DNA of 64,000 nucleotides from Jejuia sp040720935 (GCF_040720935.1 NZ_JBFDAE010000012.1:62001-126000); one strand, 5' to 3'; positions 1-9,802 are shown, counted from the stretch's first letter. A program made the numbers and translations. Notes: a model not told the origin generated them from the sequence alone.

Positions 1-147
1 ATGACAAAACCATTGGTTAAGCAAGGACCTTGGCGGATAGTTGCGTTAGAATTTTTATGGTTTAAGCAAGTGAATAGTTGTGCTTTTTTTATACATACCC
101 AACTACTACAAGTTTGTAATTTCTGGCGTAAAAAATAATTAAAAATT

Positions 148-232
148 TCACACCTCCCTTAATCCCTCCTTATTAGGAGGGAAACTGTAGCGTATGAGTT
201 TCCCCTCCTGGGAGGGATTAAGGGGTGGGTCC
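148..232. repeat. Inverted pair of CT/AG-rich repeats (large hairpin)
   Basis: The left arm reads CCTCCCTTAATCCCTCC and the right arm is nearly its reverse complement, with GGAGGGATTAAGGGGTGGG at the end. Each half contains a smaller palindrome of the CCTCC/GGAGG type. Related single copies lie at about 24513-24546, 32262-32298 and, inside a coding region, 32167-32202, so this is a dispersed repeat family rather than a one-off terminator. Confidence 0.7.
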
Positions 233-360
233 AACAGAGCCCTTTTCAATATTTATTTACTAATTGAAGAATAAATTATTTGTTTAGCTGATTAGATAGA
301 ACTCAATTTTCAAGTACACAAAATGTTTACGGACTGGATACTGCCAACTGCTGACTGGTT

Positions 361-519
361 TGCGTTAGGGATTGCAGCGGCATCCTTTTTTTTAAAACAA
401 TACCAAAACTGAGGCTTAGAACAAAGCTTATACAGATTGCCACGTCGCTCACTCCTCGCAATGACGTTAAAAAAAAGATATAGTGGAAAGCCCGACCCCT
501 TTTCGGGGTAACGCCCAAA
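361..519 (+). repeat. Dispersed modular intergenic element, copy 1
   Basis: The 5' module is TGCGTTAGGGATTGCAGCGG followed by CATCC and a T-run. The 3' module is an A-run, GATATAG, GGAAAGCCCGACCCC and GGGGTAACGCCC. The T-run and A-run can pair as an arm, GCGTT can pair with AACGC, and CCCC/GGGG forms a local hairpin. The tip of the first arm holds a copy of a second repeat ending CTCCTCGCAATGACG. Other copies are at 36744-36806, 41943-42090, 43368-43464 (minus) and 50200-50356. Confidence 0.75.
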
Positions 520-779
520 TAATTAAAATTACAACCCATTTCTGCTTAAGTGTTGTTTTTAAGACTATCAGTTCAACAATTTTTACCCCTTTTTTTTGCG
601 AGAAATAATAAAGCAGGCCATTAAAAAAATCAATTAGTCAATACTTTAAAACTTCATAACCATATTTTAACAATTAACGTTATTTTTGCACTAATCTCTA
701 TGAGAACAAGCACTTAACACAACATGAACTTGTTTTATAGGCTTACTAGTAAATTGCACATCTCTTATATATAAAATAC

Positions 780-3401
780 ATGATTCAAAAAGGTATAGAA
801 GCACAACGATTAGCAGTTGCTGACACTTATAAAAACTGGAAAAAATGGGGACCTTATTTGGCCGAAAGACAATGGGGCACCGTACGAGAAGATTATAGCG
901 AACACGGGGAATCTTGGGAGTTTATAGACCACGAAAAAGCCCGAAGTAACGCCTACCGTTGGGGAGAAGAAGGCATAGGTGGTTTTACCGATAATAAAGA
1001 AATTTTGTGTTTAGCACCTGCGTTTTGGAATGGTAAAGACCCCATTTTAAAGGAGCGTTTGTTTGGTTTGACCAACAACCAAGGAAACCATGGAGAGGAC
1101 GTTAAGGAATTGTATTTCCACCAAGTGTCCTCGCCAACGCACTCGTATAGTAAATACCTCTATAAATATCCGCATGGTGCGTTTCCATATGGCGATTTGG
1201 TTAGTAAAAACAGAACGGGTCGGGATCAATTTGAATATGAATTATTAGACACGCCGGCATTTAAAAACAATGCCTATTTTGATTGTTATATTGAATATGC
1301 CAAAGCCGATATAGACGATATTTTAATGAAAGTTACGGTTGTAAACCGAGGTAAAAAGGCAGCCACTATTCATGTATTGCCACATCTTTGGTTTCGTAAT
1401 TTCTGGAAACATAACACTCGACATACACGTCCGAACATAAAATCTGTTTCAGACTCTTCAGTAGTTTCCAAAAGTAAAAGAAATGGGAGCTATTATTTTT
1501 ATAATGAAGGTGGCGAACAGTTGTTCTGTGACAACGAGACCAATAATAAGCTTATTTACAATTTTAAGAATGATGTTAAATATGTAAAAGATGGTATAAA
1601 CGATCATGTGGTTAATGGAAAACCGACTGTAAATCCGAAAAAGAACGGCTCGAAAATGGCTGTTTGGCATAAATTCAAACTGAAAGCGGGCGAGGAAAAA
1701 ACGGTAAAAGTACGTTTAAGTAAAAAGAAACTGGAAAATCCTTGGGTAGATTTTGATGCTATATTTCACGACAGAATTACAGAATGTGAGGAATTCTACA
1801 ATGAAACTATAGCATCTGAAATTCCTGAAACCCACCAAGCTATTGCAAAAAGTGCGTTTTCTGGCTTATTATGGACCAAACAATTTTACTATAACGATGT
1901 GCATAAGTGGCTTTTTGGTGGTCCCGGAGAGAACAAGCCCCATCGATCTAACATGCGAAATTACGATTGGCAGCACTTGACCAACAGACATGTCATTTCT
2001 ATGCCAGATAAATGGGAATATCCGTGGTATGCAGCTTGGGATTTGGCGTTTCATATGGCGTCGTTTGTAGAAGTAGATCCGTTTTTTGCCAAAGAACAAT
2101 TGCTTTTGGTTTTAAAGGAAAACTACATGCATCCTAATGGACAAATTCCTGCTTACGAGTGGAATTTTAGTGATGTGAATCCGCCCGTACACTCGTATGC
2201 GGTTTGGAATGTTTATGAAAAAGACAAAAAATATACTGGTAAAGGTGATACTAAATTTCTAGAAAAAGCTTTCCAAAAACTACTTATCAATTTTACGTGG
2301 TGGGTCAATCAAAAAGATAAAAGTGGTACTAGCTTGTTTGAAGGTGGGTTTTTAGGATTGGATAATATTGGGGTGTTTGACCGTAACCATATGCCTCCAG
2401 GCATTGCAAGAATGCAACAAGCAGATGCCACCAGTTGGATGGCGATGTTTACGCTAAACATGTTACGCATGTCGTTCGAATTGGCAAAGACCAATAACAT
2501 ATATGAGGAATCGGCGGCAAAATTCTTTAGGCATTTCTTAAATATTGCTTCGGCAATGCATCATATCGGAAAAAAAGATATTTCGCTTTGGGACGATGAA
2601 GACAACTTCTACTATGATGTTGTTGAAATGGAAAACGGCACGACTGAAAGACTAAGAGTTCGCTCTCTAGTTGGTGTTATCCCAATGTTTGCAGCAGAGA
2701 TTATGCATAAGGACCTATTTGAAGAATTACAGGATTTTAGGGATAGAGCAAACAAAATTATAAGAACCCGTCCAGATTTGGCATCGTTGATAACCAATTT
2801 AAACGCACCCAATGAAGATGGTAATTACCTGTTCGCCATTATGCGTGGTTTTAGGTTGGAGCACTTGCTAAAACGTTTATTGGATGAAGATGAATTCTTA
2901 TCTGATTATGGAATTCGATCATTGTCCAAATACCATGAAAAACATCCTTTTGTGTTTCAACATCATGGGCATCATCAAATTCAATACGAATCTGGTGAGA
3001 GTCAATCGAATATGTTTGGAGGTAATTCTAACTGGCGTGGCCCTATTTGGATGCCGCTTAATTATATGATTATTCAGTCGTTACGTAAATATTATACATT
3101 TTATGGCGATGAATATCAATATGAATTCCCTACAGGTTCTGGTAAAAAACTGAACCTTAAGCAAATTGCAAACGAACTTACAAAACGATTGGTAAAATTA
3201 TTTGAGGCTAATGGAGATGGTAAATTCCAATACCATTCTGATAATACGGACAAGCATTTTTCTAAAGATGAACATTTTAAAGACTTGCATTTGTTTTATG
3301 AGTTTTTTGATGGAGACAACGGTAAAGGTTTAGGTGCATCGCATCAAACAGGATGGACCGCCTTAATTGCTAATTTGATAATGGACATGGATGAAGATTG
3401 A
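780..3401 (+). CDS. GH63-type glucosidase (MGH1-like glycoside hydrolase)
   Basis: The 873-residue protein has the sequence character of glycoside hydrolase family 63 and related (alpha/alpha)6-barrel glucosidases: an N-terminal region with LAERQWGTVREDYS, a beta-rich domain to about residue 330, then a helical-barrel domain with NGQIPAYEWNFSDVNPP near 455-475 and GGNSNWRGPIWMPLNY near 745-760, the regions that carry catalytic acids in this family. Family members hydrolyse alpha-glucosidic bonds in oligosaccharides; the substrate here cannot be read from sequence. No signal peptide is visible, so it is probably cytoplasmic. The ATG at 780 follows a possible -7 box at 681-688. It is a single-gene unit with a terminator at 3431-3467. 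The family call is firm, the specificity is not. Confidence 0.82.
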   Translation: MIQKGIEAQRLAVADTYKNWKKWGPYLAERQWGTVREDYSEHGESWEFIDHEKARSNAYRWGEEGIGGFTDNKEILCLAPAFWNGKDPILKERLFGLTNNQGNHGEDVKELYFHQVSSPTHSYSKYLYKYPHGAFPYGDLVSKNRTGRDQFEYELLDTPAFKNNAYFDCYIEYAKADIDDILMKVTVVNRGKKAATIHVLPHLWFRNFWKHNTRHTRPNIKSVSDSSVVSKSKRNGSYYFYNEGGEQLFCDNETNNKLIYNFKNDVKYVKDGINDHVVNGKPTVNPKKNGSKMAVWHKFKLKAGEEKTVKVRLSKKKLENPWVDFDAIFHDRITECEEFYNETIASEIPETHQAIAKSAFSGLLWTKQFYYNDVHKWLFGGPGENKPHRSNMRNYDWQHLTNRHVISMPDKWEYPWYAAWDLAFHMASFVEVDPFFAKEQLLLVLKENYMHPNGQIPAYEWNFSDVNPPVHSYAVWNVYEKDKKYTGKGDTKFLEKAFQKLLINFTWWVNQKDKSGTSLFEGGFLGLDNIGVFDRNHMPPGIARMQQADATSWMAMFTLNMLRMSFELAKTNNIYEESAAKFFRHFLNIASAMHHIGKKDISLWDDEDNFYYDVVEMENGTTERLRVRSLVGVIPMFAAEIMHKDLFEELQDFRDRANKIIRTRPDLASLITNLNAPNEDGNYLFAIMRGFRLEHLLKRLLDEDEFLSDYGIRSLSKYHEKHPFVFQHHGHHQIQYESGESQSNMFGGNSNWRGPIWMPLNYMIIQSLRKYYTFYGDEYQYEFPTGSGKKLNLKQIANELTKRLVKLFEANGDGKFQYHSDNTDKHFSKDEHFKDLHLFYEFFDGDNGKGLGASHQTGWTALIANLIMDMDED

Positions 3402-3430
3402 TTATAAAATTGTGTAATTGAAAGAATTAA

Positions 3431-3467
3431 AAAATCCTGATGGGCAACTATCAGGATTTTTTTGGTT
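3431..3467 (+). terminator. Rho-independent terminator after the glucosidase gene
   Basis: The perfect 10-bp arms AAAATCCTGA and TCAGGATTTT enclose a 10-nt loop and are followed by a T-run. It lies about 30 bp after the stop codon. Confidence 0.85.
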
Positions 3468-3627
3468 TTGATTGTAGGAAAGATTGGTTGTATTTACAGA
3501 GTATATGTAACAAAAGCTACTGAATGTCAAGTTAGCTATAAGCCAATAAAACTCAAAATATATTTCATTTACAACTTATTTCAACTCAAAACATATCTTA
3601 TTTTACATTTTACTAAAAAATAGTTTG

Positions 3628-3635
3628 TATTTTTG
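3628..3635 (+). promoter_or_regulatory. Bacteroidota -7 box for the rloA-like gene
   Basis: TATTTTTG matches the TAnnTTTG -7 consensus of Bacteroidota sigma factors and lies about 25 bp upstream of the ATG at 3661. It overlaps a possible upstream TTG start at 3625, which argues for the ATG as the true start. Confidence 0.6.
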
Positions 3636-3660
3636 TAGCCTAATAAAGAAATTTAGGACT

Positions 3661-4986
3661 ATGATTCTACAATTTTCAATAAAAAATTACAGAACTTTCA
3701 AAGAAAGTGCAGTTTTGAGTTTTATCGCATCTAATTACGATAAAGTTACTCGTGAAAATGAAAATATTTATTATAACGAAAAGTTTGGATTAAGGTTATT
3801 AAAAAGCGCCGTGGTTTATGGTGCAAATGCAAGTGGAAAAAGTAAGTTACTTGATGCGTTTGGGTTTATGAGACATTACGTCATAAATAGCTCTAAAGAA
3901 GGACAAAAGGGAGATAAAATTGATGTTCATCCTTTTAGACTTAATAGCGAAACTGAAAATCAACCTTCAGAGTTTGAGATAATCTTTATCCACAAAGATG
4001 TACAATACAGATATGGATTTGAAGCTACAAAAACTAAAGTTGTTTCAGAATGGTTATTTCATAAACCAAAGACTAAAGAAATTGAATTATTTTACAGAGA
4101 TAATAATAAATTCGATACTCACGGAAGAAATTTTTCTAAAGGTAAAACCGTAATAAAAGAAGGACTAGTTAGAGACAATGCTCTTCTAGTTTCAGTTGCT
4201 GCACAATTTAATGATAAGACTTCGATCAATGTCCTTGATTGGTTTAAAAGATTAAAAACTCTTTCTGGGTTAAATGAATCCGGTTATCAAGGTTATACAA
4301 TGAGTAAAACAGAAGATCCAATTCACAAAGCTAAAATTCTTGATTTACTTAAAGCGGCAGATTTAGGTATTAGAGATATTCAATTACAAAAATTAGATAT
4401 AGACAAATTACCAAAGGATTTACCTAAGGAAATTAAGGATAAAATTCTTCGAGAGATTAATGACGAAAAAGCTGAATATATTTCGGATGTTATAACAACA
4501 CACAAAAAGTATGATGCAAAAGGAAGACCTATTGATAATATAAGCTTTTCTCTTGATGACGATGAATCATCAGGTACTAGAAAATATTTTGCACTAACAG
4601 GTCCAATTTTAGATGTAATTGAAAATGGTTACACTCTTGTAATTGATGAATTGGACTCAAAACTTCATCCTAATTTAGTATGTAGAATTGTATCATTATT
4701 TAATTCTAATGAACTAAATAAAAAAAATGCTCAATTAATATTTAACACTCACGATACTAACCTTTTAAGTACTGGATTGTTTAGACGAGACCAAATTTGG
4801 TTTACCGATAAAAATAAATATGGGGAGGCTAAACTATATTCTCTAGCGGATTTCAAATCTGATGAAGTTAAAAAAAGTGAATCATTTGAAGATAATTATA
4901 TAAGAGGAAAATATGGAGCAGTTCCTTTTTTAGGTTTTTTCGAAAATTTAAATAATATCCTTTTGCAGTATGAAAATGAAAAATAA
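3661..4986 (+). CDS. RloA/AbiL-type AAA ATPase (probable defence protein)
   Basis: This roughly 441-residue ATPase opens with ILQFSIKNYRTFKE, the start typical of the RecF/OLD-like AAA_15/AAA_21 group, then a Walker A GANASGKSKLLDAF near residues 57-70. A late SSGTRKYFALTGPI signature precedes a Walker B VIDELDSKLHP and INTHDT-like H-region. Such ATPases occur beside RloB/Toprim-like partners in abortive-infection or restriction-linked defence pairs. The downstream gene is an RloB family member and overlaps by 17 bp, so the two are co-translated. An upstream TTG at 3625 lies inside the promoter; ATG 3661 restores the usual N-terminus. The family assignment is good; a defence role is inferred from the pairing. 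Confidence 0.82.
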   Translation: MILQFSIKNYRTFKESAVLSFIASNYDKVTRENENIYYNEKFGLRLLKSAVVYGANASGKSKLLDAFGFMRHYVINSSKEGQKGDKIDVHPFRLNSETENQPSEFEIIFIHKDVQYRYGFEATKTKVVSEWLFHKPKTKEIELFYRDNNKFDTHGRNFSKGKTVIKEGLVRDNALLVSVAAQFNDKTSINVLDWFKRLKTLSGLNESGYQGYTMSKTEDPIHKAKILDLLKAADLGIRDIQLQKLDIDKLPKDLPKEIKDKILREINDEKAEYISDVITTHKKYDAKGRPIDNISFSLDDDESSGTRKYFALTGPILDVIENGYTLVIDELDSKLHPNLVCRIVSLFNSNELNKKNAQLIFNTHDTNLLSTGLFRRDQIWFTDKNKYGEAKLYSLADFKSDEVKKSESFEDNYIRGKYGAVPFLGFFENLNNILLQYENEK

Positions 4987-5674
4987 AAGGGAGGAACAAA
5001 TTGCGGCGAAAAAAAGACACAAAGAGCAATTAAAGAAAAAAAGAAAGATCGAACCAGACTTTGAAAGAGCAATACCAATTCTAACAGAAAAGCCTACAAT
5101 TTTAATTGTATGCGAAGGAGAAAATACAGAACCCTCATATTTTAATCAATTTAGACTGTCTTCTGCTACTGTAAAACCTGTAGGAGAAGGATATAACACA
5201 ATTTCATTAGTAAATAGAGCTATTCAACTTTCTAACGAAAAGAGTTATGGGCAAGTATGGTGTGTGTTCGATAAAGATGATTTTAGCGATAATGATTTCA
5301 ACAATGCTATAATAATGGCAAAAGCTAATAATTTTGGAGTTGCTTATTCTAATCAAGCATTCGAATATTGGTTAATACTTCACTTTGATGATCATCAAGG
5401 TGGTGGTATGCATAGAAATGATTATGATGATAAAATAAATCAATTAATCAAACCATTTAAAATAGACTACGATGGCAAAAAAAGTAAATTCATTAATGAA
5501 GATTTCTTTGAACTGTTAAATGGCTATGATAAAAAAACTGATAAGAAAAGAGTGGATTTAGCAATATATAGAGCAGATAGAAATTATAAACAACACAACC
5601 ATTCAAATCCTGCTAAAGAAGAATCTACAACAACAGTTTTTGAATTAGTAGAAGAGTTATTAAAACACGTTTAA
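4970..5674 (+). CDS. RloB-like protein, Toprim-like defence partner
   Basis: The 234-residue product begins with a very basic helix (residues 1-30) followed by ILIVCEGENTEPSYFNQF, the conserved RloB opening with its acidic CEGxxTE motif. VWCVFDKDDF near residues 92-101 supplies the second acidic cluster, and SNQAFEYWLILHFD near 122-135 is another RloB hallmark. The layout resembles Toprim/OLD nucleases (Glu, then DxD), so a metal-dependent nuclease or phosphotransfer activity is possible but unproven. The gene overlaps the end of the ATPase gene by 17 bp, and ATG 4976 is an alternative start. RloA-RloB pairs are known in restriction-associated loci; here the pair stands alone, without restriction genes. 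Confidence 0.82.
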   Translation: MKMKNKREEQIAAKKRHKEQLKKKRKIEPDFERAIPILTEKPTILIVCEGENTEPSYFNQFRLSSATVKPVGEGYNTISLVNRAIQLSNEKSYGQVWCVFDKDDFSDNDFNNAIIMAKANNFGVAYSNQAFEYWLILHFDDHQGGGMHRNDYDDKINQLIKPFKIDYDGKKSKFINEDFFELLNGYDKKTDKKRVDLAIYRADRNYKQHNHSNPAKEESTTTVFELVEELLKHV

Positions 5675-5960
5675 AAACCCAGCAGGCAACATGCGGATAT
5701 AACAAATAAAACTCCAATCAAAAACCCTGTTACAAATAAGCATGACTTAATGATAGCAGAGTTTCTATTTCACATAAAAATTCAAGTATTATTTCATTCC
5801 TGCGGACGATAGAAATCTCAGCAATTGAAATTTAGCAGAACAAACAACTGTTAAAAATCCTGTTAATAACCGCGTGCGCTTCGACATAAAAAAGCAACAT
5901 CAAATCGTGAAAAAAGTGTATTTTTGCACTTTCTTTAAACATACACAAATCAATACATAA
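5675..5960. promoter_or_regulatory. Intergenic region with purL promoter
   Basis: This 286-bp gap holds a possible -7 box TATTTTTG at 5919-5926, about 35 bp before the purL ATG. The segment near 5797-5825 (CATTCCTGCGGACGATAG) looks like a degenerate member of the ATTCCTGC...GCAGGAATGA hairpin family seen intact at 42180-42204. No gene or clear terminator for the rloB-like gene was seen. Confidence 0.5.
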
Positions 5961-8900
5961 ATGATTCATTTCTTTGGAAACGTAACCAGCAAAGTGTTTG
6001 CTGTTCAAACAACAAAAGAATTATCTAGCGAAACCATCTCTAAATTAACGTGGTTATTTGGCAATCAACCTAAAATAAATCAAGCATCTTTAGATGCTTT
6101 TTTTGTTGGCCCACGTGCTGCTATGATTACGCCTTGGAGTACTAATGCTGTGGAAATTACTCAAAATATGGGGATTTCTGATATTATCAGAATTGAGGAA
6201 TTTGAAGCGGTTGCAGAGGATTTTTCGGATTTTGATCCTATGATTTCTGAAAAATTTGATGGATTGAATCAAGAGTCTTTCACCATCGATATTAAGCCAG
6301 AACCCATTTTAAATATTGAGGATATTGCAGCTTATAATGCGCAGGAAGGTTTATCGTTAAGCGATGAAGAAGTGGTGTATTTGGAAGGTGTGGCAAAGAA
6401 AATTGGTCGCCCATTAACCGATTCTGAAGTGTTTGGATTTTCCCAGGTGAATTCGGAGCATTGTCGCCATAAAATTTTCAACGGAACATTTGTAATTGAT
6501 GGCGAAGAGCAACCTGTGTCGCTTTTTAGAATGATTCGGCAAACCTCGGAAGCTAATCCTAACGATATTGTTTCGGCATATAAAGATAATGTGGCTTTTG
6601 TAAAAGGTCCAAAAGTGGAACAATTTGCACCAAAACGTGCTGATGTTCCTGATTATTATACCACACAAGATTTTGATGCTGTGATTTCGCTGAAAGCGGA
6701 AACACATAATTTCCCAACTACTGTTGAGCCTTTTAATGGTGCTGCAACAGGTGCTGGTGGAGAAATTAGAGATAGACTTGCTGGCGGAAAAGGTTCGTTG
6801 CCATTAGCAGGAACTGCGGTTTATATGACGAGTTATTCGCGATTGGAAGAAAACCGCCCTTGGGAACAAAAATTTGAAGCTAGAGATTGGTTATACCAAA
6901 CACCAATGGATATCCTGATAAAAGCGTCCAATGGTGCTTCAGATTTTGGAAATAAATTTGGGCAACCATTAATTTGTGGTTCGGTATTAACTTTTGAGCA
7001 TAATGAAAATGCAGCGTCTAGCACCTCAAAACCGAGAAAATTAGGGTTTGATAAAGTGATAATGCAAGCTGGTGGCATTGGTTACGGCAAAGCAGAACAA
7101 GCTTTAAAAGACACACCAAAAACAGGTGATAAAATTGTAATTCTTGGTGGCGAAAATTATCGCATAGGCATGGGCGGCGCCGCGGTGTCATCTGCAGATA
7201 CAGGAGAATTTGCTTCTGGAATTGAATTGAATGCGGTACAACGCTCTAACCCAGAAATGCAAAAACGTGCTGCGAATGCGGTTCGGGGGATGGTAGAAAG
7301 CGATGAGAATTTCATCGTATCTATTCACGATCATGGAGCTGGTGGCCATTTGAATTGTTTATCTGAACTTGTAGAAGATACTGGCGGAAAAATAAATCTA
7401 GACAAACTGCCTGTTGGCGATCCAACATTATCTGCAAAAGAAATTATTGGAAACGAATCTCAAGAACGCATGGGATTGGTTATTGCCGAAAAACATTTAG
7501 ATACCCTACATAAAATAGCAGATAGAGAGCGTTCTCCAATTTATGATGTTGGAGAAGTGACTGGAAACGACAGATTTACTTTCGAGTCTGAAACCACAGG
7601 CGATAAACCTATGGATTTAGCCCTTGAAGATATGTTTGGCAGTTCGCCTAAAACTATTTTGACGGATAAAACTGTTGAACGGAATTATAAGAATTCAAGA
7701 TATAAAACCAAAAACTTACACATCTATTTAGAACAAGTGTTACAACTGGAAGCTGTAGCCTGTAAAGATTGGTTAACAAATAAAGTTGACCGTTGCGTTG
7801 GTGGTAAAGTTGCCAAACAACAATGTGTAGGGCCGTTACAAATTCCGTTAAATAATGTGGGTGTTATGGCACTCGATTTTAAAGGAAAAGAAGGTATTGC
7901 GACGTCTATCGGCCACTCGCCTATTTCTGGTTTAATTCATCCAGAAGCAGGCAGTAGAAATTCTATTACTGAAGCGTTAACGAATATCATTTGGGCACCT
8001 TTAAAAGATAATTTAGCCTCAATTTCACTTTCTGCAAACTGGATGTGGCCTTGCAAAAACGAAGGCGAAGATGCACGTTTATACAAAGCTGTTAAAGCGA
8101 TTTCAGAATTTTCAATTGATCTAGGCATCAATGTACCTACTGGAAAGGATTCGCTTTCCATGAAACAGAAATATAAAGATGATGAAGTTATTTCTCCTGG
8201 AACGGTTATTATTTCTGCTGCTGGGAATTGTAATGAAATTTCTAAAGTTGTAGAACCAGTTTTAAAACAAAACGGACAACACATCTACTATATTAATATC
8301 TCTCAAGATGATTTTAAATTAGGAGGAAGTTCATTCAACCAAGTTTTAAATACGATTGGAAATGAAGCTCCAGATGTAAAAAATTCAAGCTTTGTAAAAG
8401 ACACTTTTAATACCATTCAAGATTTAATTAAAGCGGATAAAATTTCGTCTGGACACGATGTGGCTTCTGGTGGATTAATTACCACCTTATTAGAACTATG
8501 TTTTGCTGATGTCAACTTAGGTGCAGATTTGGATATCTCTGGATTGAACGAAGAAGATTCAATAAAAGTGTTGTTTGCTGAAAATTCAGGACTTGTTTTT
8601 CAAGGGGACGCTTTCATAGAAACTGTTTTAGCTGAAAATAATATTGAGTTTTTTAATATTGGAACTGCCAATGACTCTGGAAAGGTAAATATCAAAAACA
8701 ATGAAGACAACTTTTCTTTTGATGTTTCTGAATTGAGAGATGTTTGGTATAAAACATCTTATTTATTAGACCAAAAACAAACCGCAAATGGTTTAGCAAA
8801 AGATAGATTTGATAATTACAAAAATCAACCTTTAAAATATACATTCCCAAAACATTTCACAGGAAAACTTAAAGATGTCATTGCGAGTGCAACGAAGCAA

Positions 8901-9701
8901 TCTTCTGCTTCAAAGGATGAGATTACTTCGTCGCAAACTCCTCGTAATGACGGTAAGCGTCCAAAAGCAGCCATCCTTCGTGAAAAAGGTTCAAACTCCG
9001 AGCGCGAAATGGCAAACGCTATGTATTTAGCCGGTTTTGATGTGAAAGATGTACATATGACCGACTTAATTTCTGGTCGTGAAACTTTAGAAGATATTCA
9101 GTTTTTAGGAGCTGTTGGGGGTTTTTCTAACTCTGATGTTTTAGGGTCTGCAAAAGGTTGGGCAGGTGCTATTAAATATAATAAGAAAGCGAATAAGGTT
9201 ATTAAGGATTTCTTCGCAAGAGAAGACACACTTTCAGTTGGAATTTGTAATGGTTGCCAATTATGGATGGAATTAGACCTCATTAATCCAGAGCATGAAG
9301 TCCATGGAAAAATGCATCATAACGAGTCGCATAAACACGAAAGCTCATTCACTTCAGTAAAAATTCAAGAGAATAATTCGGTAATGCTTTCAACACTAGC
9401 AGGAACTACTTTAGGGGTTTGGATTTCCCATGGCGAAGGCAAATTTAAACTACCATTTTCAGAAGACAACTATCAAATTGTAGCTAAATATGGTTATAAC
9501 GGCTATCCGCATAATCCAAATGGTTCAGACTTTAACACCGCGATGATGTGTGATAAAACAGGTCGTCATTTAGTAACCATGCCACATATCGAGCGTTCTA
9601 CGTTTCAATGGAATTGGGCGAATTATCCCGATGGTAGAAAAGATGAAGTGTCTCCTTGGTTGGAAGCTTTTGTGAATGCTCGTCTTTGGATTGAGAAGTA
9701 A
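5961..9701 (+). CDS. purL: Phosphoribosylformylglycinamidine synthase (large PurL)
   Basis: PurL converts FGAR to FGAM with glutamine and ATP, the fourth step of purine synthesis. At 1246 residues it is the large fused type: an N-terminal PurS-like domain, two PurM-like halves (HRKIFNG-type region near 170, GAATGAGGEIRDR near 258-270) and a C-terminal glutaminase domain with GICNGCQ (nucleophile Cys near 1099) and a late catalytic His region. An odd feature is a 25-codon palindromic repeat (8877-8951, residues about 973-997, from VIASATKQ to TPRND) read in frame in the linker just before the glutaminase domain (KAAILREKGSNSE). The gene stands alone between a -7 box at 5919 and the palindromic terminator at 9723. 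Confidence 0.97.
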   Translation: MIHFFGNVTSKVFAVQTTKELSSETISKLTWLFGNQPKINQASLDAFFVGPRAAMITPWSTNAVEITQNMGISDIIRIEEFEAVAEDFSDFDPMISEKFDGLNQESFTIDIKPEPILNIEDIAAYNAQEGLSLSDEEVVYLEGVAKKIGRPLTDSEVFGFSQVNSEHCRHKIFNGTFVIDGEEQPVSLFRMIRQTSEANPNDIVSAYKDNVAFVKGPKVEQFAPKRADVPDYYTTQDFDAVISLKAETHNFPTTVEPFNGAATGAGGEIRDRLAGGKGSLPLAGTAVYMTSYSRLEENRPWEQKFEARDWLYQTPMDILIKASNGASDFGNKFGQPLICGSVLTFEHNENAASSTSKPRKLGFDKVIMQAGGIGYGKAEQALKDTPKTGDKIVILGGENYRIGMGGAAVSSADTGEFASGIELNAVQRSNPEMQKRAANAVRGMVESDENFIVSIHDHGAGGHLNCLSELVEDTGGKINLDKLPVGDPTLSAKEIIGNESQERMGLVIAEKHLDTLHKIADRERSPIYDVGEVTGNDRFTFESETTGDKPMDLALEDMFGSSPKTILTDKTVERNYKNSRYKTKNLHIYLEQVLQLEAVACKDWLTNKVDRCVGGKVAKQQCVGPLQIPLNNVGVMALDFKGKEGIATSIGHSPISGLIHPEAGSRNSITEALTNIIWAPLKDNLASISLSANWMWPCKNEGEDARLYKAVKAISEFSIDLGINVPTGKDSLSMKQKYKDDEVISPGTVIISAAGNCNEISKVVEPVLKQNGQHIYYINISQDDFKLGGSSFNQVLNTIGNEAPDVKNSSFVKDTFNTIQDLIKADKISSGHDVASGGLITTLLELCFADVNLGADLDISGLNEEDSIKVLFAENSGLVFQGDAFIETVLAENNIEFFNIGTANDSGKVNIKNNEDNFSFDVSELRDVWYKTSYLLDQKQTANGLAKDRFDNYKNQPLKYTFPKHFTGKLKDVIASATKQSSASKDEITSSQTPRNDGKRPKAAILREKGSNSEREMANAMYLAGFDVKDVHMTDLISGRETLEDIQFLGAVGGFSNSDVLGSAKGWAGAIKYNKKANKVIKDFFAREDTLSVGICNGCQLWMELDLINPEHEVHGKMHHNESHKHESSFTSVKIQENNSVMLSTLAGTTLGVWISHGEGKFKLPFSEDNYQIVAKYGYNGYPHNPNGSDFNTAMMCDKTGRHLVTMPHIERSTFQWNWANYPDGRKDEVSPWLEAFVNARLWIEK
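8877..8951. repeat. Palindromic intergenic-type repeat inside purL
   Basis: The left arm GTCATTGCGAGTGCAACGAA and the right arm ending in CTCCTCGTAATGAC pair imperfectly over about 27-32 bp. The same arm sequence, as CTCCTCGCAATGACG or CCTCGCTATGACG, occurs in intergenic elements at about 425-463 and 50275-50312. The length of 75 bp keeps the purL frame open. Confidence 0.85.
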
Positions 9702-9722
9702 AACACACCTCATCTAAAATAA

Positions 9723-9762
9723 AGAAAGCCCCGAAATAAATTAATTTATTTCGGGGCTTTCT
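9723..9762. terminator. Perfect 40-bp palindrome, bidirectional terminator
   Basis: Two exact 20-bp arms (AGAAAGCCCCGAAATAAATT and its complement) lie between the convergent ends of purL and the OFA transporter gene. The GC-rich AAGCCCCGAAA/TTTCGGGGCTT stem with T-runs on both strands fits a terminator shared by both genes. Confidence 0.9.
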
Positions 9763-9802
9763 GACTACTAAATAATTATGAAAAAGATTTTTAGTTTAAC
9801 TT

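Larger units (their letters stand above)
1..779. other. Repeat-rich intergenic region at window start
   Basis: I see no convincing gene in this stretch. It holds a fragment of the dispersed element described below (about 31-50), a hairpin of two oppositely oriented CT/AG-rich repeats (about 150-232), and a full dispersed element (361-519). The short open frames here run through repeats and have no recognisable protein content. A TATTTTTG box at 681-688 may be the -7 element for the downstream glucosidase gene. Confidence 0.6.

Noticed and set aside
327..539. Minus-strand open frame of 70 codons
   Set aside because: It lies almost wholly within a dispersed non-coding element and shows no protein-like conservation.
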